This document shows, piece by piece, positions 1 to 9,594 of a stretch of DNA of 64,000 nucleotides (positions are counted from its first letter, which is position 1; every line of letters begins with the position of its first letter). Below the pieces are notes generated by a model. The model had not been told where the DNA came from, searched no databases, and saw nothing but the letters and a program-made list of their open reading frames with translations. Source of the stretch: Oscillospiraceae bacterium. Its GTDB lineage: Bacteria; Bacillota; Clostridia; Oscillospirales; Acutalibacteraceae. The position numbers were made by a program, and so were the translations under genes. Location of the stretch: positions 78,266 through 142,265 of the forward strand of contig SVPU01000002.1 in NCBI GenBank assembly GCA_015065685.1. The letters run 5' to 3'.

Positions 1-339
1 ATTCTCGCGCACCAAATCAATGCAAAATGAATCTATTGTGCAGATTTTCGCACTTGAAAGTAAATGCTTTTGTTTTAAAAGCGCAACATCACCCGGATTA
101 TTTCTGCATTCTTCATCCAATCGTTTTTCAATTCTTGTGCGCATTTCAGCGGCAGCTGCATTTGTGAAGGTTACAATCAAGAGTCTGTCCGCACTGATTG
201 GTGTTTGCTTAGAACAAAGCATTGAGATAACACGCTCAACCAAAACGGCAGTTTTTCCCGAGCCCGCCGCGGCGGATACTAAAACATTACCCTTTGTGGT
301 AATCGCCTTTAATTGTTCATCAGTCGGACAAAATTTCAT
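1..339 (-). CDS. addA: AddA, ATP-dependent helicase/nuclease subunit A (N-terminal part, cut by window edge)
   Basis: N-terminal 113 codons of the AddA subunit of the AddAB helicase-nuclease, which processes double-strand breaks for RecA loading. The start is ATG at 339, and the gene overlaps the end of addB by 20 nt, so translation is probably coupled; a GGAGGGAAAC ribosome site lies just upstream. The peptide opens MKFCPTDEQLKAI (UvrD-type Q motif), carries the Walker A motif SAAAGSGKTAVLVERV near residue 22, then the Ia-type motif LLIVTFTNAAAAEMR and the segment ICTIDSFC. All are typical of the UvrD-like helicase domain of AddA. The rest, including the RecB-type nuclease domain, lies off the left edge. 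Confidence 0.95.
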   Translation of the reverse strand, partial: MKFCPTDEQLKAITTKGNVLVSAAAGSGKTAVLVERVISMLCSKQTPISADRLLIVTFTNAAAAEMRTRIEKRLDEECRNNPGDVALLKQKHLLSSAKICTIDSFCIDLVREN

Positions 340-3300
340 TGTTTCCCTCCTTCCTTAATTGCTCAAAAACTTCGGTGTTGCTCAAGTCAGGCACTCTTTG
401 AGGAATAGCATTTTCGAAGGCGCAAACCGAGGCAAAATCGCAATATTTACAAGCGGGTGTTTCCCTACCGTCAATCGGAGAAACCGCAATATCACCGCTT
501 GAAATAATTTCACCCGTTTTGCTCATCACTTTTTCAAGATGATCAAAAATCTCTTTAAAGCCATCACTTTCAATATAGCTTGAAGCGCGCTTTGAAATAC
601 TGCCATCCTTGTTAAAATATAGCTTAGGAACGAATTCTCCGTTACCGTCTTTTTCCATTGCCTTATATAAAGCTTCATCGGCTTGTAAAAGCCCGTTCAT
701 AGCCATACCTTTATTATTTAAATCGCGTTTTGATGGCTGATATAAAATACCCGCTGCAAAATCATCGGAAATGCCCTTTCCGCGCGTTATTGAGTAAAGA
801 TATATTAGCATCTGCAAATTAAGGCCAAAGAGAATGTCAGGCAATTTAAAGCTCTTTGAACCGGTTTTATAATCAATGATTCTGATATAACCGTTGTATT
901 CATCAACTCGGTCTATACTACCGATAATAGAAACCTCGCCATTTGAATACTTAAATCGCGGCGAATCTATCTCGGCATTTTCGCCGCCGATTTTAAGCTC
1001 ACACGAAACGGGTTTAAAATCGCTTTGAGAGAGTTCAAGTGCAATATGTCTTACAACCTCTTTTAAAGAGCGAATCAGCCTTGAAATCAAAAACTCGATG
1101 CGCTCATCTATAACACTTGCAAACCCTCCAACACTGTCAAGATAAGCTTTTACATATTTTTCGGTTAAAGCATCTAAATTTTCATCTGTTAAATTCGAAA
1201 GGTTATCTTTATGTTCATTGATTAAGGATTCGAGAACAAAATGCACAATTGTTCCCTTTTGCATAACATCAAATTCTGCAGGCTGAATTTTTTTAACCCT
1301 TAAGCCGTATTTGCAGAAAAAAGAAAAACGGCAACGGTAAAAAGTGTCAAGCTTTGTTGCGGACAGTGTTATATTTTTTCCAAAAAGCTTTTGTGCATTT
1401 TCACTTGTGATTTTCTTTTCGAAAGTGTTATCCAAGACCCCAAAATCAACTGTGTTATTATTTTCACTTAAAGCTTTTGCCAATGTCAAAAAATCGGAAT
1501 TTTGCTTGCGCAGCCGTTTATAGCTTTCGCTCACAAGTGCCGATTCGGTTTCGGGCAAATTGTTGATGTCAAGAGTCTTTTCGGGTTCTGTTCTTAATTC
1601 TAATTCAAAGTTATCTGTAAGTGATTTTATCAGCGAAGAAGGCTCCAGGGCTTGTCCATCAAAGGTTTGCTCAGAATATGAAATATAAACCTCATTCGAA
1701 GCACAGCAGAGGTTTGAATATAATAAATATTCTTCATCAATGGCAGAAAAAATTGAATTATCGGAAATTTCAAGTTCATATTTTTCAATTAAATTTTTTC
1801 GCTCAATCAAATTGAAAACGCCCGAATTCTGAACGGCTTTCGGGAAAACCCCTTGGTTAACGCCCAAAATAAATGCAATCTTAGGTCTTGATGGTCTGAT
1901 TCTGTCAGCCGCACCAAAAGTAACCTCATCCAACATCTGCGGAATAACACCGATATCCGCATTAGATAAAGCAAGATTTATGGTTTCAAGATAATCGGAA
2001 ACAGTTATGTCTTTTTCGCCGTAACTATTAACTAAACTATTGAGAATTTTTATAAATTCATCATAGCATTGGCGCAGAGTTTCGTATGTATAAGATTTAT
2101 CAATTTTTGAGAGTTTGCTTGATAAATTAATTAACTTTTCAAAACTTCCGCATTCATCAAATAAATTAATAAGGGCGCTTGTCATCGATTTAGCGTTTTT
2201 GCCTATCGAATTTTTAAAGTTAATTAGCGGCGTGATTGCTTTGATTCTAATTTCATTTATTTCATATAACTTAATTTTATTTTTTGAATTTTTATTTTCT
2301 TCAGCAACCAAACCATCGGGATTCATATCCCAGGTTCTTTGCCACATTTCACCCTTTATATTCCAAATAAACACGTAATTTTCAAGAAGTGAAATTTCTT
2401 CAAAACTCAATGTGCCAAGACCCGTTTTGTGAAAATTGAGAATATCCTCAGAGGCGAATCTAATGGCTTTAATAGCAGACTCGGCCGCTCGTGATAGCGG
2501 AAAAGCATAAAGCGGAATTCTAGCATCATAAAACACGCTGACATCATTTTTTTTGCAAGCTGCAGAAATTAACTGCTTATAGGTTTCGGGGTCGCGAGCA
2601 ATAACACAAAAGTCGCGATAACGGTAATTTTTTGTGCGCACTAATTTTCTGATATTTCTTGCAACAAACTCCGCCTCATCAAATGGCGTTGCACATTTAC
2701 ACACAGTAACACCATTTAATTTTCGCGAATCGCCCTTTTCGCCTTTTAAAAATTCCTCAAAAAAACTAAGTGATTCATTAGAAAAATTGGAGCCGTTTAA
2801 GGTTATGCTATCCGCAATTTTAATACCGTGTTTTTTGGCAATTGCTTTAATTTTTGAAACTGCAATTCTAATGTTAGCAAAAAGATTATATTCCGCAGTT
2901 TTATCCACATCATTTGTGAGGGCAATATAAACATCCTTTGCCCCTGTTAAAACTCTTTCAATAATCTTATACTGTTGGCCTGTAAAACCCTTAAACGAAT
3001 CAATAAAAACAGTTTTTCCATCAAAGAAATTAAAGTTTTGTAAATCGTTATACAATTTTGTAATATTATTGATTGGGTCGATGAATTTTTCACCTAATAA
3101 CAAATCATAAGATTCAAAAATCAATGAAATATCATTTAGTTTTGCTTTAAGCGTGGGTTCATTCACATTATCACTAAGAATTTTTAAATCGGTTGATGAA
3201 ATTGAATTGATTTTAAATTCACTAATTGTATCAACCATTGTTTTTGCAAAGTTAATGGAATTAGAATACTTTGACCATAAAGTCAAATCGGATGATACCT

Positions 3301-3592
3301 CATTTAAGGCTCGCTTCATAAAAATCAGTTTATCGCTATCAGAAAGAAGTATACCCGCAAAACCGCCAACATTGCGGTCAACTGCATCACAAAGTCTTGT
3401 AAAACTAAGAACTTCTACGTTGCTTGAAGCTTTTTCACCAAGCAATTTAACAATTTCTTTTTCGCTTTCAAAAGAAAATTGTTCGGGCACCAATAGGCAA
3501 CATTTATCACCTTTTTCAGATAAACTTTTTATCATATTTAAAATTGTAAAAGTTTTTCCCGAAGAGGGTTTTCCGAATATAAACTGAAGCAT
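320..3592 (-). CDS. addB: AddB, helicase-exonuclease subunit B
   Basis: Partner subunit of AddA in the AddAB recombination and repair nuclease. At 1090 residues it has the usual clostridial AddB length. It opens MLQFIFGKPSSGKT, the Walker A loop of the AddB ATPase-like domain. A RecB-type nuclease domain near residue 900 is shown by the segment RIIDYKTGSKSF, whose D and K are catalytic in the family. One cysteine pair near residue 753 (RCRFSFFC), and C1048, C1051 and C1057 near the C-terminus (CKYCDFASVC), fit the iron-sulfur staple known in AddB. The start codon has AAAGGTTGGTG upstream. It is followed directly by addA and preceded by bofA. Confidence 0.95.
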   Translation of the reverse strand: MLQFIFGKPSSGKTFTILNMIKSLSEKGDKCCLLVPEQFSFESEKEIVKLLGEKASSNVEVLSFTRLCDAVDRNVGGFAGILLSDSDKLIFMKRALNEVSSDLTLWSKYSNSINFAKTMVDTISEFKINSISSTDLKILSDNVNEPTLKAKLNDISLIFESYDLLLGEKFIDPINNITKLYNDLQNFNFFDGKTVFIDSFKGFTGQQYKIIERVLTGAKDVYIALTNDVDKTAEYNLFANIRIAVSKIKAIAKKHGIKIADSITLNGSNFSNESLSFFEEFLKGEKGDSRKLNGVTVCKCATPFDEAEFVARNIRKLVRTKNYRYRDFCVIARDPETYKQLISAACKKNDVSVFYDARIPLYAFPLSRAAESAIKAIRFASEDILNFHKTGLGTLSFEEISLLENYVFIWNIKGEMWQRTWDMNPDGLVAEENKNSKNKIKLYEINEIRIKAITPLINFKNSIGKNAKSMTSALINLFDECGSFEKLINLSSKLSKIDKSYTYETLRQCYDEFIKILNSLVNSYGEKDITVSDYLETINLALSNADIGVIPQMLDEVTFGAADRIRPSRPKIAFILGVNQGVFPKAVQNSGVFNLIERKNLIEKYELEISDNSIFSAIDEEYLLYSNLCCASNEVYISYSEQTFDGQALEPSSLIKSLTDNFELELRTEPEKTLDINNLPETESALVSESYKRLRKQNSDFLTLAKALSENNNTVDFGVLDNTFEKKITSENAQKLFGKNITLSATKLDTFYRCRFSFFCKYGLRVKKIQPAEFDVMQKGTIVHFVLESLINEHKDNLSNLTDENLDALTEKYVKAYLDSVGGFASVIDERIEFLISRLIRSLKEVVRHIALELSQSDFKPVSCELKIGGENAEIDSPRFKYSNGEVSIIGSIDRVDEYNGYIRIIDYKTGSKSFKLPDILFGLNLQMLIYLYSITRGKGISDDFAAGILYQPSKRDLNNKGMAMNGLLQADEALYKAMEKDGNGEFVPKLYFNKDGSISKRASSYIESDGFKEIFDHLEKVMSKTGEIISSGDIAVSPIDGRETPACKYCDFASVCAFENAIPQRVPDLSNTEVFEQLRKEGNNEILSD

Positions 3593-3675
3593 TTTTTCAC
3601 CAACCTTTAAACTTCTTTTATTTTAACACATTTTTTCACAATTTACGAGTAAATTTTATAAAATTTCAGTAATTC

Positions 3676-3945
3676 TTAAAAATTACTAAACAGTATTTGA
3701 AAAATTAACAATAAACAAACACCCGGTATTCCAAACACCGATGCACCTATAACAGAAAAATAATTATACGGTATGTAAATTCCCGAAAATTTGCTTGTTA
3801 AATTTATCATTAAAAGTACAAAAACACCTAAAAACGAATTAAAAAACAATGTTTTAATCGGTTTACCGCTTAAGATTGAAAAAATTACTATTATAAATGA
3901 AGAGAGCGCCAACAACACAATCGCAGCATATTTTAAAAAACTCAT
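3676..3945 (-). CDS. bofA: BofA-family protein (pro-sigma-K processing inhibitor)
   Basis: An 89-residue, almost entirely hydrophobic protein with about three membrane segments, ending in the family signature VFGIPGVCLLLIFQIL. In Bacillus, BofA sits in the outer forespore membrane with SpoIVFA and holds back the SpoIVFB protease until the sigma-K checkpoint. Its presence indicates a sporulating host. It lies 83 nt upstream of addB, with no terminator visible between them, so co-transcription with addB-addA is possible. Family assignment rests on the C-terminal motif and the topology; the partner proteins are not in this window. Confidence 0.85.
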   Translation of the reverse strand: MSFLKYAAIVLLALSSFIIVIFSILSGKPIKTLFFNSFLGVFVLLMINLTSKFSGIYIPYNYFSVIGASVFGIPGVCLLLIFQILFSNF

Positions 3946-3980
3946 ATAATCACCAAATTATTATATGCCGACTGTGTTTT

Positions 3981-4015
3981 AAAAAATAACCGTATCACCA
4001 AAAGATGATACGGTT
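3981..4015 (-). terminator. Intrinsic terminator after the cohesin gene
   Basis: Perfect 10-bp stem AACCGTATCA (3988-3997) / TGATACGGTT (4006-4015) with an 8-nt loop. On the minus strand it is followed by a run of T (3981-3986). It lies 7 nt beyond the stop of the cohesin-domain gene and closes that two-gene operon. Confidence 0.9.
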
Positions 4016-4021
4016 AAAATT

Positions 4022-5599
4022 TTACTCTTCCTCTTGTTCATCATCCTCTAAACCGATTAAATCATCAGTTTCTTCAGATTCGTCATAGTCTTCGTCCAAA
4101 TCTTCAGTTTCAGAAGCAAATGAGAAATTGTTTAATGAAACACTTTCAAACGGTTCGCTATCAAAATCAAAGGTTTCGATTTCATCTTCAATATTGTTGT
4201 CGCGTTTAAAAAGTTTCATAACCACTAAAACAATTAATACAATAGCAGCCACGAGTAATAAAGTAACGCTGATAACAATAACTTTTGCATTAACTGTTAA
4301 TGAACTGAATCTATCAAAGAAACCGATTTCTTCATCATCAATCGGCGCATCGGTTTGTTTGAAAGCCTTGAGTTCGGGGAAACGTTGCAAAACATTCTCG
4401 GCACTATCATATCTATAGAAAGAGTATTTACCATCATTATAGCAATAAATATAATAGAAATCCGAAAGCGCAGAATCGGAATCAGAATAGCAACAAACAT
4501 CGAATCCATTGATTCTTGTGTTAGAACGGTAATAATTCTCAGGTACTGCTAATTCACTAGGTAAATCGGCCAAAATATAAGTAAACTCACCCTGAGTAAT
4601 ATAGGCTAATTTAGTAAATGTTTCGGTTTCTTCATCATAAGTAAAAGGAACAAATTCTTCACTACCATCGGCCTTTAGGTAGAAAATCTCATAATTTTCC
4701 GCTTCATCAACCGCAACAGTAACAGTAGTCCCTTTGAACTCTTTTTCTTTAACTGTGAAACCTTTAAACAACTGAATTGTTGAAATATCGGATATTATGG
4801 TGTAAGGCGCACCTTCAACAGTGGCAGCAAACGGGTCTTCCGATACGGTTGGCTCGTCGCTCGAAGTGGGTTCATCTGCGGTTTCGCTACGTGTAATATT
4901 AATCGTATAAGTCTTTTGAGTACCGTCAGGTGCAGTTACAACAACAGTGCGCGTGTTAAGACCGATTTGAAGCTTGGGGGTACCTGTAACCTCAACCTTT
5001 GCATTTGCATCAGCCGCTCTTGCAGATACTCGGCACTCGGTAACAGAATTAGCAACTGCAACATCATAGGTTGTGCGGTCGGGCGAAAAACTAGGAGTTA
5101 ATTTAATATTAATTAAAGAAAGTGCTCTTAGATTGGCATTGGAAGAAAGAGTTGCGTCAACCACAGATAAAGATGCTGATGCGCCTGCAATCGTAACATC
5201 TTTTAAATTTGGTGGAACTCCGTCCGACATGCCACCACTTACTTTGATATTAGAAGAACCAGCTTTAAGAGCTTTGAATACCAGTTTATGACTAGATAAA
5301 GTAACAGGTTCGGCAACACTATGAGTAACATAAATTTTAGCAACGCCAGCGCCGCCCCCAGTACCGCCACTAACATATTCTAAAACCTCAGGATTATAGG
5401 TAACCTCTAAGGTAACAACCGATATTGCCTCACCTTTTACCGAAACAGTTACATTAATTTCATCGCCCGGATTATAAGTTTTATTTTCAAAATTTATATA
5501 GGTTTCACCTTGAGCGAAACAATTTATTGGTAGTATAGAAAGTGATAATACAAAAATAAAAACCAGCGATAAGACGATACTTAAAATTTTTCTTTTCAT
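4022..5599 (-). CDS. Membrane-anchored cohesin-domain protein
   Basis: A 525-residue surface protein, not a recognised named gene. Residues 1-30 form a signal peptide ending at CFAQ. Residues about 32-147 resemble a cohesin module (INFENKTYNPGDEINVTV, then LEVTYNPEVLEYV). Residues about 150-237 form a cadherin-like beta-sandwich ending in the typical DGTQKTYTINITR. After a Ser/Pro/Glu linker comes an unassigned domain (260-430), one transmembrane helix (about 439-462) and a highly acidic cytoplasmic tail (463-525, many D/E). The gene follows a dockerin-bearing hydrolase by 43 nt in the same operon, so it could be the docking partner of that enzyme. The domain calls are from pattern; the cohesin-dockerin match is inference. 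Confidence 0.8.
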   Translation of the reverse strand: MKRKILSIVLSLVFIFVLSLSILPINCFAQGETYINFENKTYNPGDEINVTVSVKGEAISVVTLEVTYNPEVLEYVSGGTGGGAGVAKIYVTHSVAEPVTLSSHKLVFKALKAGSSNIKVSGGMSDGVPPNLKDVTIAGASASLSVVDATLSSNANLRALSLINIKLTPSFSPDRTTYDVAVANSVTECRVSARAADANAKVEVTGTPKLQIGLNTRTVVVTAPDGTQKTYTINITRSETADEPTSSDEPTVSEDPFAATVEGAPYTIISDISTIQLFKGFTVKEKEFKGTTVTVAVDEAENYEIFYLKADGSEEFVPFTYDEETETFTKLAYITQGEFTYILADLPSELAVPENYYRSNTRINGFDVCCYSDSDSALSDFYYIYCYNDGKYSFYRYDSAENVLQRFPELKAFKQTDAPIDDEEIGFFDRFSSLTVNAKVIVISVTLLLVAAIVLIVLVVMKLFKRDNNIEDEIETFDFDSEPFESVSLNNFSFASETEDLDEDYDESEETDDLIGLEDDEQEEE

Positions 5600-5641
5600 A
5601 ACAAAACCTCATTTATAAGAAATAATGTAATATTTAATATA

Positions 5642-7444
5642 TTATAAAGGATATTTAATCGGGTCATATAAATACCAAACCAATAAACCAATATCAGCTG
5701 CGGTAATTTTTCCATCGTTATTAACATCAGCATTTCTTTTACCAGAAGAAGATAAACCATATTTATTAGAATCATATAAATGCCAAATAATTAAACCAAT
5801 ATCAGATGCAGTAATATTACCGTCGTTATTCGTATCACCCTTGTTGTATGTTGGTTGAGGTGGCGCAGGCGGCTCAACGGGAGGTGAAACCGTTGTAACT
5901 GTGAGCTTGCAAGCGGTATCTGCAAAAACATTTATAAAATAATTTGTAACATAACCTGTCTCGGCAGAAACCTTCAGTGAAATCAGATTATATCCTGCAT
6001 TAATGTTGAAATAAGGCTGTCCCGCATAAGAAGCATTCACAACCGGTTTAACATAAATGCTTGCATCACCGTTTAGATACAAATCGTAACTGTAATTATA
6101 CATTGAGAAAGACGGTGTGAGGCCTATAGCAGAAATGTTCTCAAAATAATAATTATTTTTATAGGAATTTTTTATTGGTTGATTTGAAACAACATCAGGC
6201 ATTGATGAAAAAACAGGAATTTTAAAGTTCAACACAAAATCGGTTGCATCCTGATAGGTTTTAGCAAGTGATACACCTTTCGAGCGCGCATCATGAACTG
6301 CCTGTGCATATTGATGCCACAAACGGTCGGGATTATGGACATTGAAATCTTGATAATAATAAGTATCCTGTCCCGATGAGATATAGTTGTTCGAAAGGAA
6401 TTTCGCACCACCGATAATAGCAGCCGAGCGTGTGTTCCAATTTTCTTGCTTAGCACGTTTTAAACCGTTAAGCAAAACTGCTGAAGCATCTCCACCAGAG
6501 GCACCGATATTAAAGAAATTATAATATCCGTAATATTCATTGTTAGCACCGGTATACACGCCGGAAACCATATTACTAACACTCGTTCCAATTTCTTGGC
6601 GGATTTTTGAAGCTAATATATAAGGGCTAACACCCGAGCTTTGTGCAGCAGCCATAATAACCTTTGCATAAGAGCCTCCGTAAGCCGTGTCGTTAGGGTC
6701 GTTATAACCGTTTTCCATAAAGGTGCCTTTAATAATTTTTAAAACACCCGCTTCATTTTGAACGGCAGGGTTATACCCTTGTTGCAAGAACATATAAATT
6801 TCGCTCGAATTAAGGAAGTTGCGCGGGTCCATATAATAAGCAATGAGTTCTCTTGAAGCAGCTGCCCAATTACCGTTAGTTACAACCCACTCATTCTTAG
6901 ACCAATCAAAAGCACCGGGTCCCATAGAAAGCCAAGAAATCGCATCTGAAGAGAAGCTTGTTTGTTTTCGCATATTAATCGACTGCAGTGCAACCGCCTC
7001 ATCAAATGTCATAGCAACGGGATCGGGAATAAAATCCCAATTAGGATACGCTGCATGAAGTGAACGCAATGCATTGTGATAGCTTGCAGGAAAGGCTTGT
7101 AATTTGGTTTCAAAATCACCGTCGGGGTTATATGTTACAATTCTAATATATGACGGATCGTAAAATATATATCCCGTTACTTGCTGTGTTCCGTTATGGT
7201 ATGTAATCTGATACCAGATGCTATCACCCGTTTGAACAGAGGAAAGAACGGTAGCGCTGGTATAGGAAAGCTTCTCAATTACAGGAAATGTTGTTGCAGG
7301 GCCTGTTCTAACATTAACATTATCGCCCTCGATATATGCAGTGGTTACTGTTGCAGCAGATGTGAAATTGCAGCTATAAAGTGCCGAAGTGAGAAGCAAC
7401 ACAACCGCTAAAAAAACCGATAATGATTTTTTAAAACTTTTCAT
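5642..7444 (-). CDS. Secreted SH3/glucosaminidase-like protein with C-terminal dockerin
   Basis: A 600-residue exported protein. Residues 1-30 are a signal peptide. About 35-105 is a bacterial SH3b domain (GDNVNVRTGPATTFPVIEKL). About 120-400 resembles the mannosyl-glycoprotein endo-beta-N-acetylglucosaminidase/GH73 fold, with candidate catalytic Glu284 in SKIRQEIG and the typical YNFFNIGA. About 430-515 is a beta-sandwich. A Pro-rich linker (521-532) leads to a type I dockerin with two calcium loops, DTNNDGNITASDIGLIIWHL and DVNNDGKITAADIGLLVWYL. It probably cuts peptidoglycan outside the cell and docks through the dockerin. First gene of the operon, with a strong promoter and the cohesin gene behind it. 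Confidence 0.85.
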   Translation of the reverse strand: MKSFKKSLSVFLAVVLLLTSALYSCNFTSAATVTTAYIEGDNVNVRTGPATTFPVIEKLSYTSATVLSSVQTGDSIWYQITYHNGTQQVTGYIFYDPSYIRIVTYNPDGDFETKLQAFPASYHNALRSLHAAYPNWDFIPDPVAMTFDEAVALQSINMRKQTSFSSDAISWLSMGPGAFDWSKNEWVVTNGNWAAASRELIAYYMDPRNFLNSSEIYMFLQQGYNPAVQNEAGVLKIIKGTFMENGYNDPNDTAYGGSYAKVIMAAAQSSGVSPYILASKIRQEIGTSVSNMVSGVYTGANNEYYGYYNFFNIGASGGDASAVLLNGLKRAKQENWNTRSAAIIGGAKFLSNNYISSGQDTYYYQDFNVHNPDRLWHQYAQAVHDARSKGVSLAKTYQDATDFVLNFKIPVFSSMPDVVSNQPIKNSYKNNYYFENISAIGLTPSFSMYNYSYDLYLNGDASIYVKPVVNASYAGQPYFNINAGYNLISLKVSAETGYVTNYFINVFADTACKLTVTTVSPPVEPPAPPQPTYNKGDTNNDGNITASDIGLIIWHLYDSNKYGLSSSGKRNADVNNDGKITAADIGLLVWYLYDPIKYPL

Positions 7445-7484
7445 TAAAATACCTCACAAATAAATTTATGAAACATACAAATTT

Positions 7485-7513
7485 ATTATATCTTTTTTCG
7501 GCAAATGTGTCAA
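7485..7513 (-). promoter_or_regulatory. Sigma-A promoter of the dockerin/cohesin operon
   Basis: On the minus strand TTGACA (7508-7513), 17-nt spacer and TATAAT (7485-7490), a full consensus match. It lies 41 nt upstream of the dockerin-protein start and expresses the two-gene operon. Confidence 0.9.
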
Positions 7514-7559
7514 CCGAATTCGACAAAAAAATATTACTAAAATTCCCAATAATTACAAA

Positions 7560-7586
7560 AACGACCTTACTTTTCGTAAAGCCGTT
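7560..7586 (-). terminator. Terminator of the nusB-to-HAD operon
   Basis: An 11-bp stem with two wobble pairs, AACGGCTTTAC / GTAAGGTCGTT read on the minus strand, followed by TTTTTG. It lies just after the HAD phosphatase stop and ends the long operon that starts at nusB. Confidence 0.8.
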
Positions 7587-7592
7587 TAAATA

Positions 7593-8378
7593 CTATAATC
7601 CTTTTGCAATGCTGACAATATCACCAACACCGTCTAAAACAATTGATGGACGGTAACCATAGGTTTTAAGCGTTTCTCTTGTGGAAACGCCCGAAAGCAC
7701 GAGCACAGTTGACATACCGCTTTCAAGACCCGAAATAATATCAGTGTCCATTCGGTCTCCAACCATAACCGCCTCTGCAGAGTGGCAATGCAAAAGCTTG
7801 AGACCTGTTCGCATCATTAACGGGTTTGGTTTGCCGCAGAAATATGCCTTTTTACCCGTAGCAATCTCAATAGGTGCTACCAAGGCGCCACAAGCGGGCA
7901 TAATGCCGTTTTCAACCGGTCCCGAAACATCGGAATTCGCACCAATCAGCTTAGCACCACCCAAAACAAGATTGGTGGCCTTAGTCAAAGAATCCAAAGA
8001 ATAAGATTTACCCTCGCCAACCACAACATAATCGGGATTAACATCATTCATTGTGATTCCCGCATCATATAAAGCGTTAAAAAGACCCGCTTCTCCGATT
8101 GCATAAACAGAGCAACCAGGTGCTTGCTCCTTTAAAAATGAAGCCGTTGCCAAGGCGCTTGTATAAAAACGCTCCTCGGGAACTTCAAGGCCCATTCTCG
8201 CAAGCTTCTGCTGCAGCTCGCGAGGAGTGTAACCGCTGTTGTTTGTCAAAAATAGATATTCCTTTTTCTCTTCTTGCAACCAGTTTATAAATTCAACAAC
8301 ACCCGGTAAAATCTTATTTCCGTGATATATAACACCGTCCATATCACAAATAAAACCTTTTTTTGCATTAAAATCCAT
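7593..8378 (-). CDS. HAD-IIA family sugar/nucleotide phosphatase (NagD-like)
   Basis: A 261-residue cytosolic haloacid-dehalogenase-type phosphatase. The catalytic motif I is CDMDGVIYHG (nucleophile Asp12, acid Asp14). Motif II is LTNNSGYTPRE, and motif III/IV is GDRMDTDIISGLESGMST, which carries the magnesium ligands. The cap arrangement and length fit the NagD/4-nitrophenylphosphatase/phosphoglycolate-phosphatase group. The natural substrate cannot be told from sequence. It is the last gene of the long nusB operon, 9 nt after the DUF1015 gene. Confidence 0.85.
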   Translation of the reverse strand: MDFNAKKGFICDMDGVIYHGNKILPGVVEFINWLQEEKKEYLFLTNNSGYTPRELQQKLARMGLEVPEERFYTSALATASFLKEQAPGCSVYAIGEAGLFNALYDAGITMNDVNPDYVVVGEGKSYSLDSLTKATNLVLGGAKLIGANSDVSGPVENGIMPACGALVAPIEIATGKKAYFCGKPNPLMMRTGLKLLHCHSAEAVMVGDRMDTDIISGLESGMSTVLVLSGVSTRETLKTYGYRPSIVLDGVGDIVSIAKGL

Positions 8379-8387
8379 AGTATACCT

Positions 8388-9578
8388 CTATTTTATAATT
8401 CGAGCTTCTAAATAGAAGCGTTTATCATCTGCACAACCCATAGAAAATGTTTTTCTCGGTAGTGAGCCATCCTGTGAAACAGCTTTAAATAAATCAGATT
8501 TACCCATGCCCTCAAAAATAAAGCCCAAAGTATTTTCATTTTTGCAAAGCTGTCGCACAGAATCTGTTCCGTGTATATAGTCGATAGTTATACCCTTTTC
8601 TCTGATATAGCCATCAAGAAAGGTTTGAAGTGTGGCAACACACAAGGTGCCCTTTCCTTTAACTGAAATTTCTTTCTCGATTTCACCATAAACACAGGTA
8701 AATTTCTGCGCATCTTCTCCAAAATATTCGCCGCCGCACCAAGCAACAAAGTCTGCCATAACACTTTTGGCATCAGCGCCGAAAAGCACGCGGTAAATCG
8801 GCTCAAATTCGAGCGAGTTATCATGAATATTAACAACCTCAACCAAGGCGTAGCGACTTCCCTTGCCCATTTTATAGCATTCCTTAGCAGTCGCAAGCGA
8901 ATGGTTACCGTCGCCCACAGCGTAAACCAAGCCATCGGCACTATTTTTAGATAATTCCAATAATGCATTCTGCACATTAGTTATGTAATCCGAAGGCAAA
9001 GAATATCCAATAATCGAGCCCGCATTTTGCATCAGGGTAAAATCATAAACCTTTTCAAGCGCCCCAGTCGCCTCAACGCAACCGAAAACTGTATTTTGCG
9101 GGTCATCAATCAGCATCATAATATGAGGAATTTCAAGCACAGCATCCTTTCTGATTTCAACACGCGGCGGAATTCGTTCTAGCACGGTCTCTTCTGTTGC
9201 TCTTGTTGCGGTTTTAGCTCCTTTTTTATAAGAATAATCCTCTAAATCAATGAGTCCAACAAGACCCTTACGAACCTTGCCGTTTTTCAAAGTTCTTTGA
9301 GTATAAATGATAGAGTTTTCAATCGTTTTAAAAACATTGTCAGACAAATAATCATTCATTGTCTGATTAATTTTTTTAATTTTTTCAGAATCATCATCAC
9401 TAAGATACGCCTCAGGCAAAATAATATTTAAAGCCGATGGCGCACAACCCACCGTTTCCTTAACTTTCTCCCAATACTCAGGTTCTGAAGTATATTGGTC
9501 GCAAGCAATAACCGACCACAAATGTGCATCCTTTTTCGGCAATAAAATGTTGGCCGGTAAGAGAAATTGTTTTTCCAT
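8388..9578 (-). CDS. DUF1015 family protein
   Basis: A 396-residue soluble protein of the DUF1015 family. Visible signatures are the N-terminal segment DAHLWSVIACDQYTSEPEYW and the highly conserved GDGNHSLATAKECY near residue 230. Some relatives are ParB/Srx-type serine kinases (SerK) that phosphorylate free serine. Whether this bacterial member has that activity is unknown. A good AAGGAGCTTTTT ribosome site precedes the ATG. It sits between a lipoprotein and a HAD phosphatase in the operon. Confidence 0.8.
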   Translation of the reverse strand: MEKQFLLPANILLPKKDAHLWSVIACDQYTSEPEYWEKVKETVGCAPSALNIILPEAYLSDDDSEKIKKINQTMNDYLSDNVFKTIENSIIYTQRTLKNGKVRKGLVGLIDLEDYSYKKGAKTATRATEETVLERIPPRVEIRKDAVLEIPHIMMLIDDPQNTVFGCVEATGALEKVYDFTLMQNAGSIIGYSLPSDYITNVQNALLELSKNSADGLVYAVGDGNHSLATAKECYKMGKGSRYALVEVVNIHDNSLEFEPIYRVLFGADAKSVMADFVAWCGGEYFGEDAQKFTCVYGEIEKEISVKGKGTLCVATLQTFLDGYIREKGITIDYIHGTDSVRQLCKNENTLGFIFEGMGKSDLFKAVSQDGSLPRKTFSMGCADDKRFYLEARIIK

Positions 9579-9594
9579 AAAAAGCTCCTTAAAC

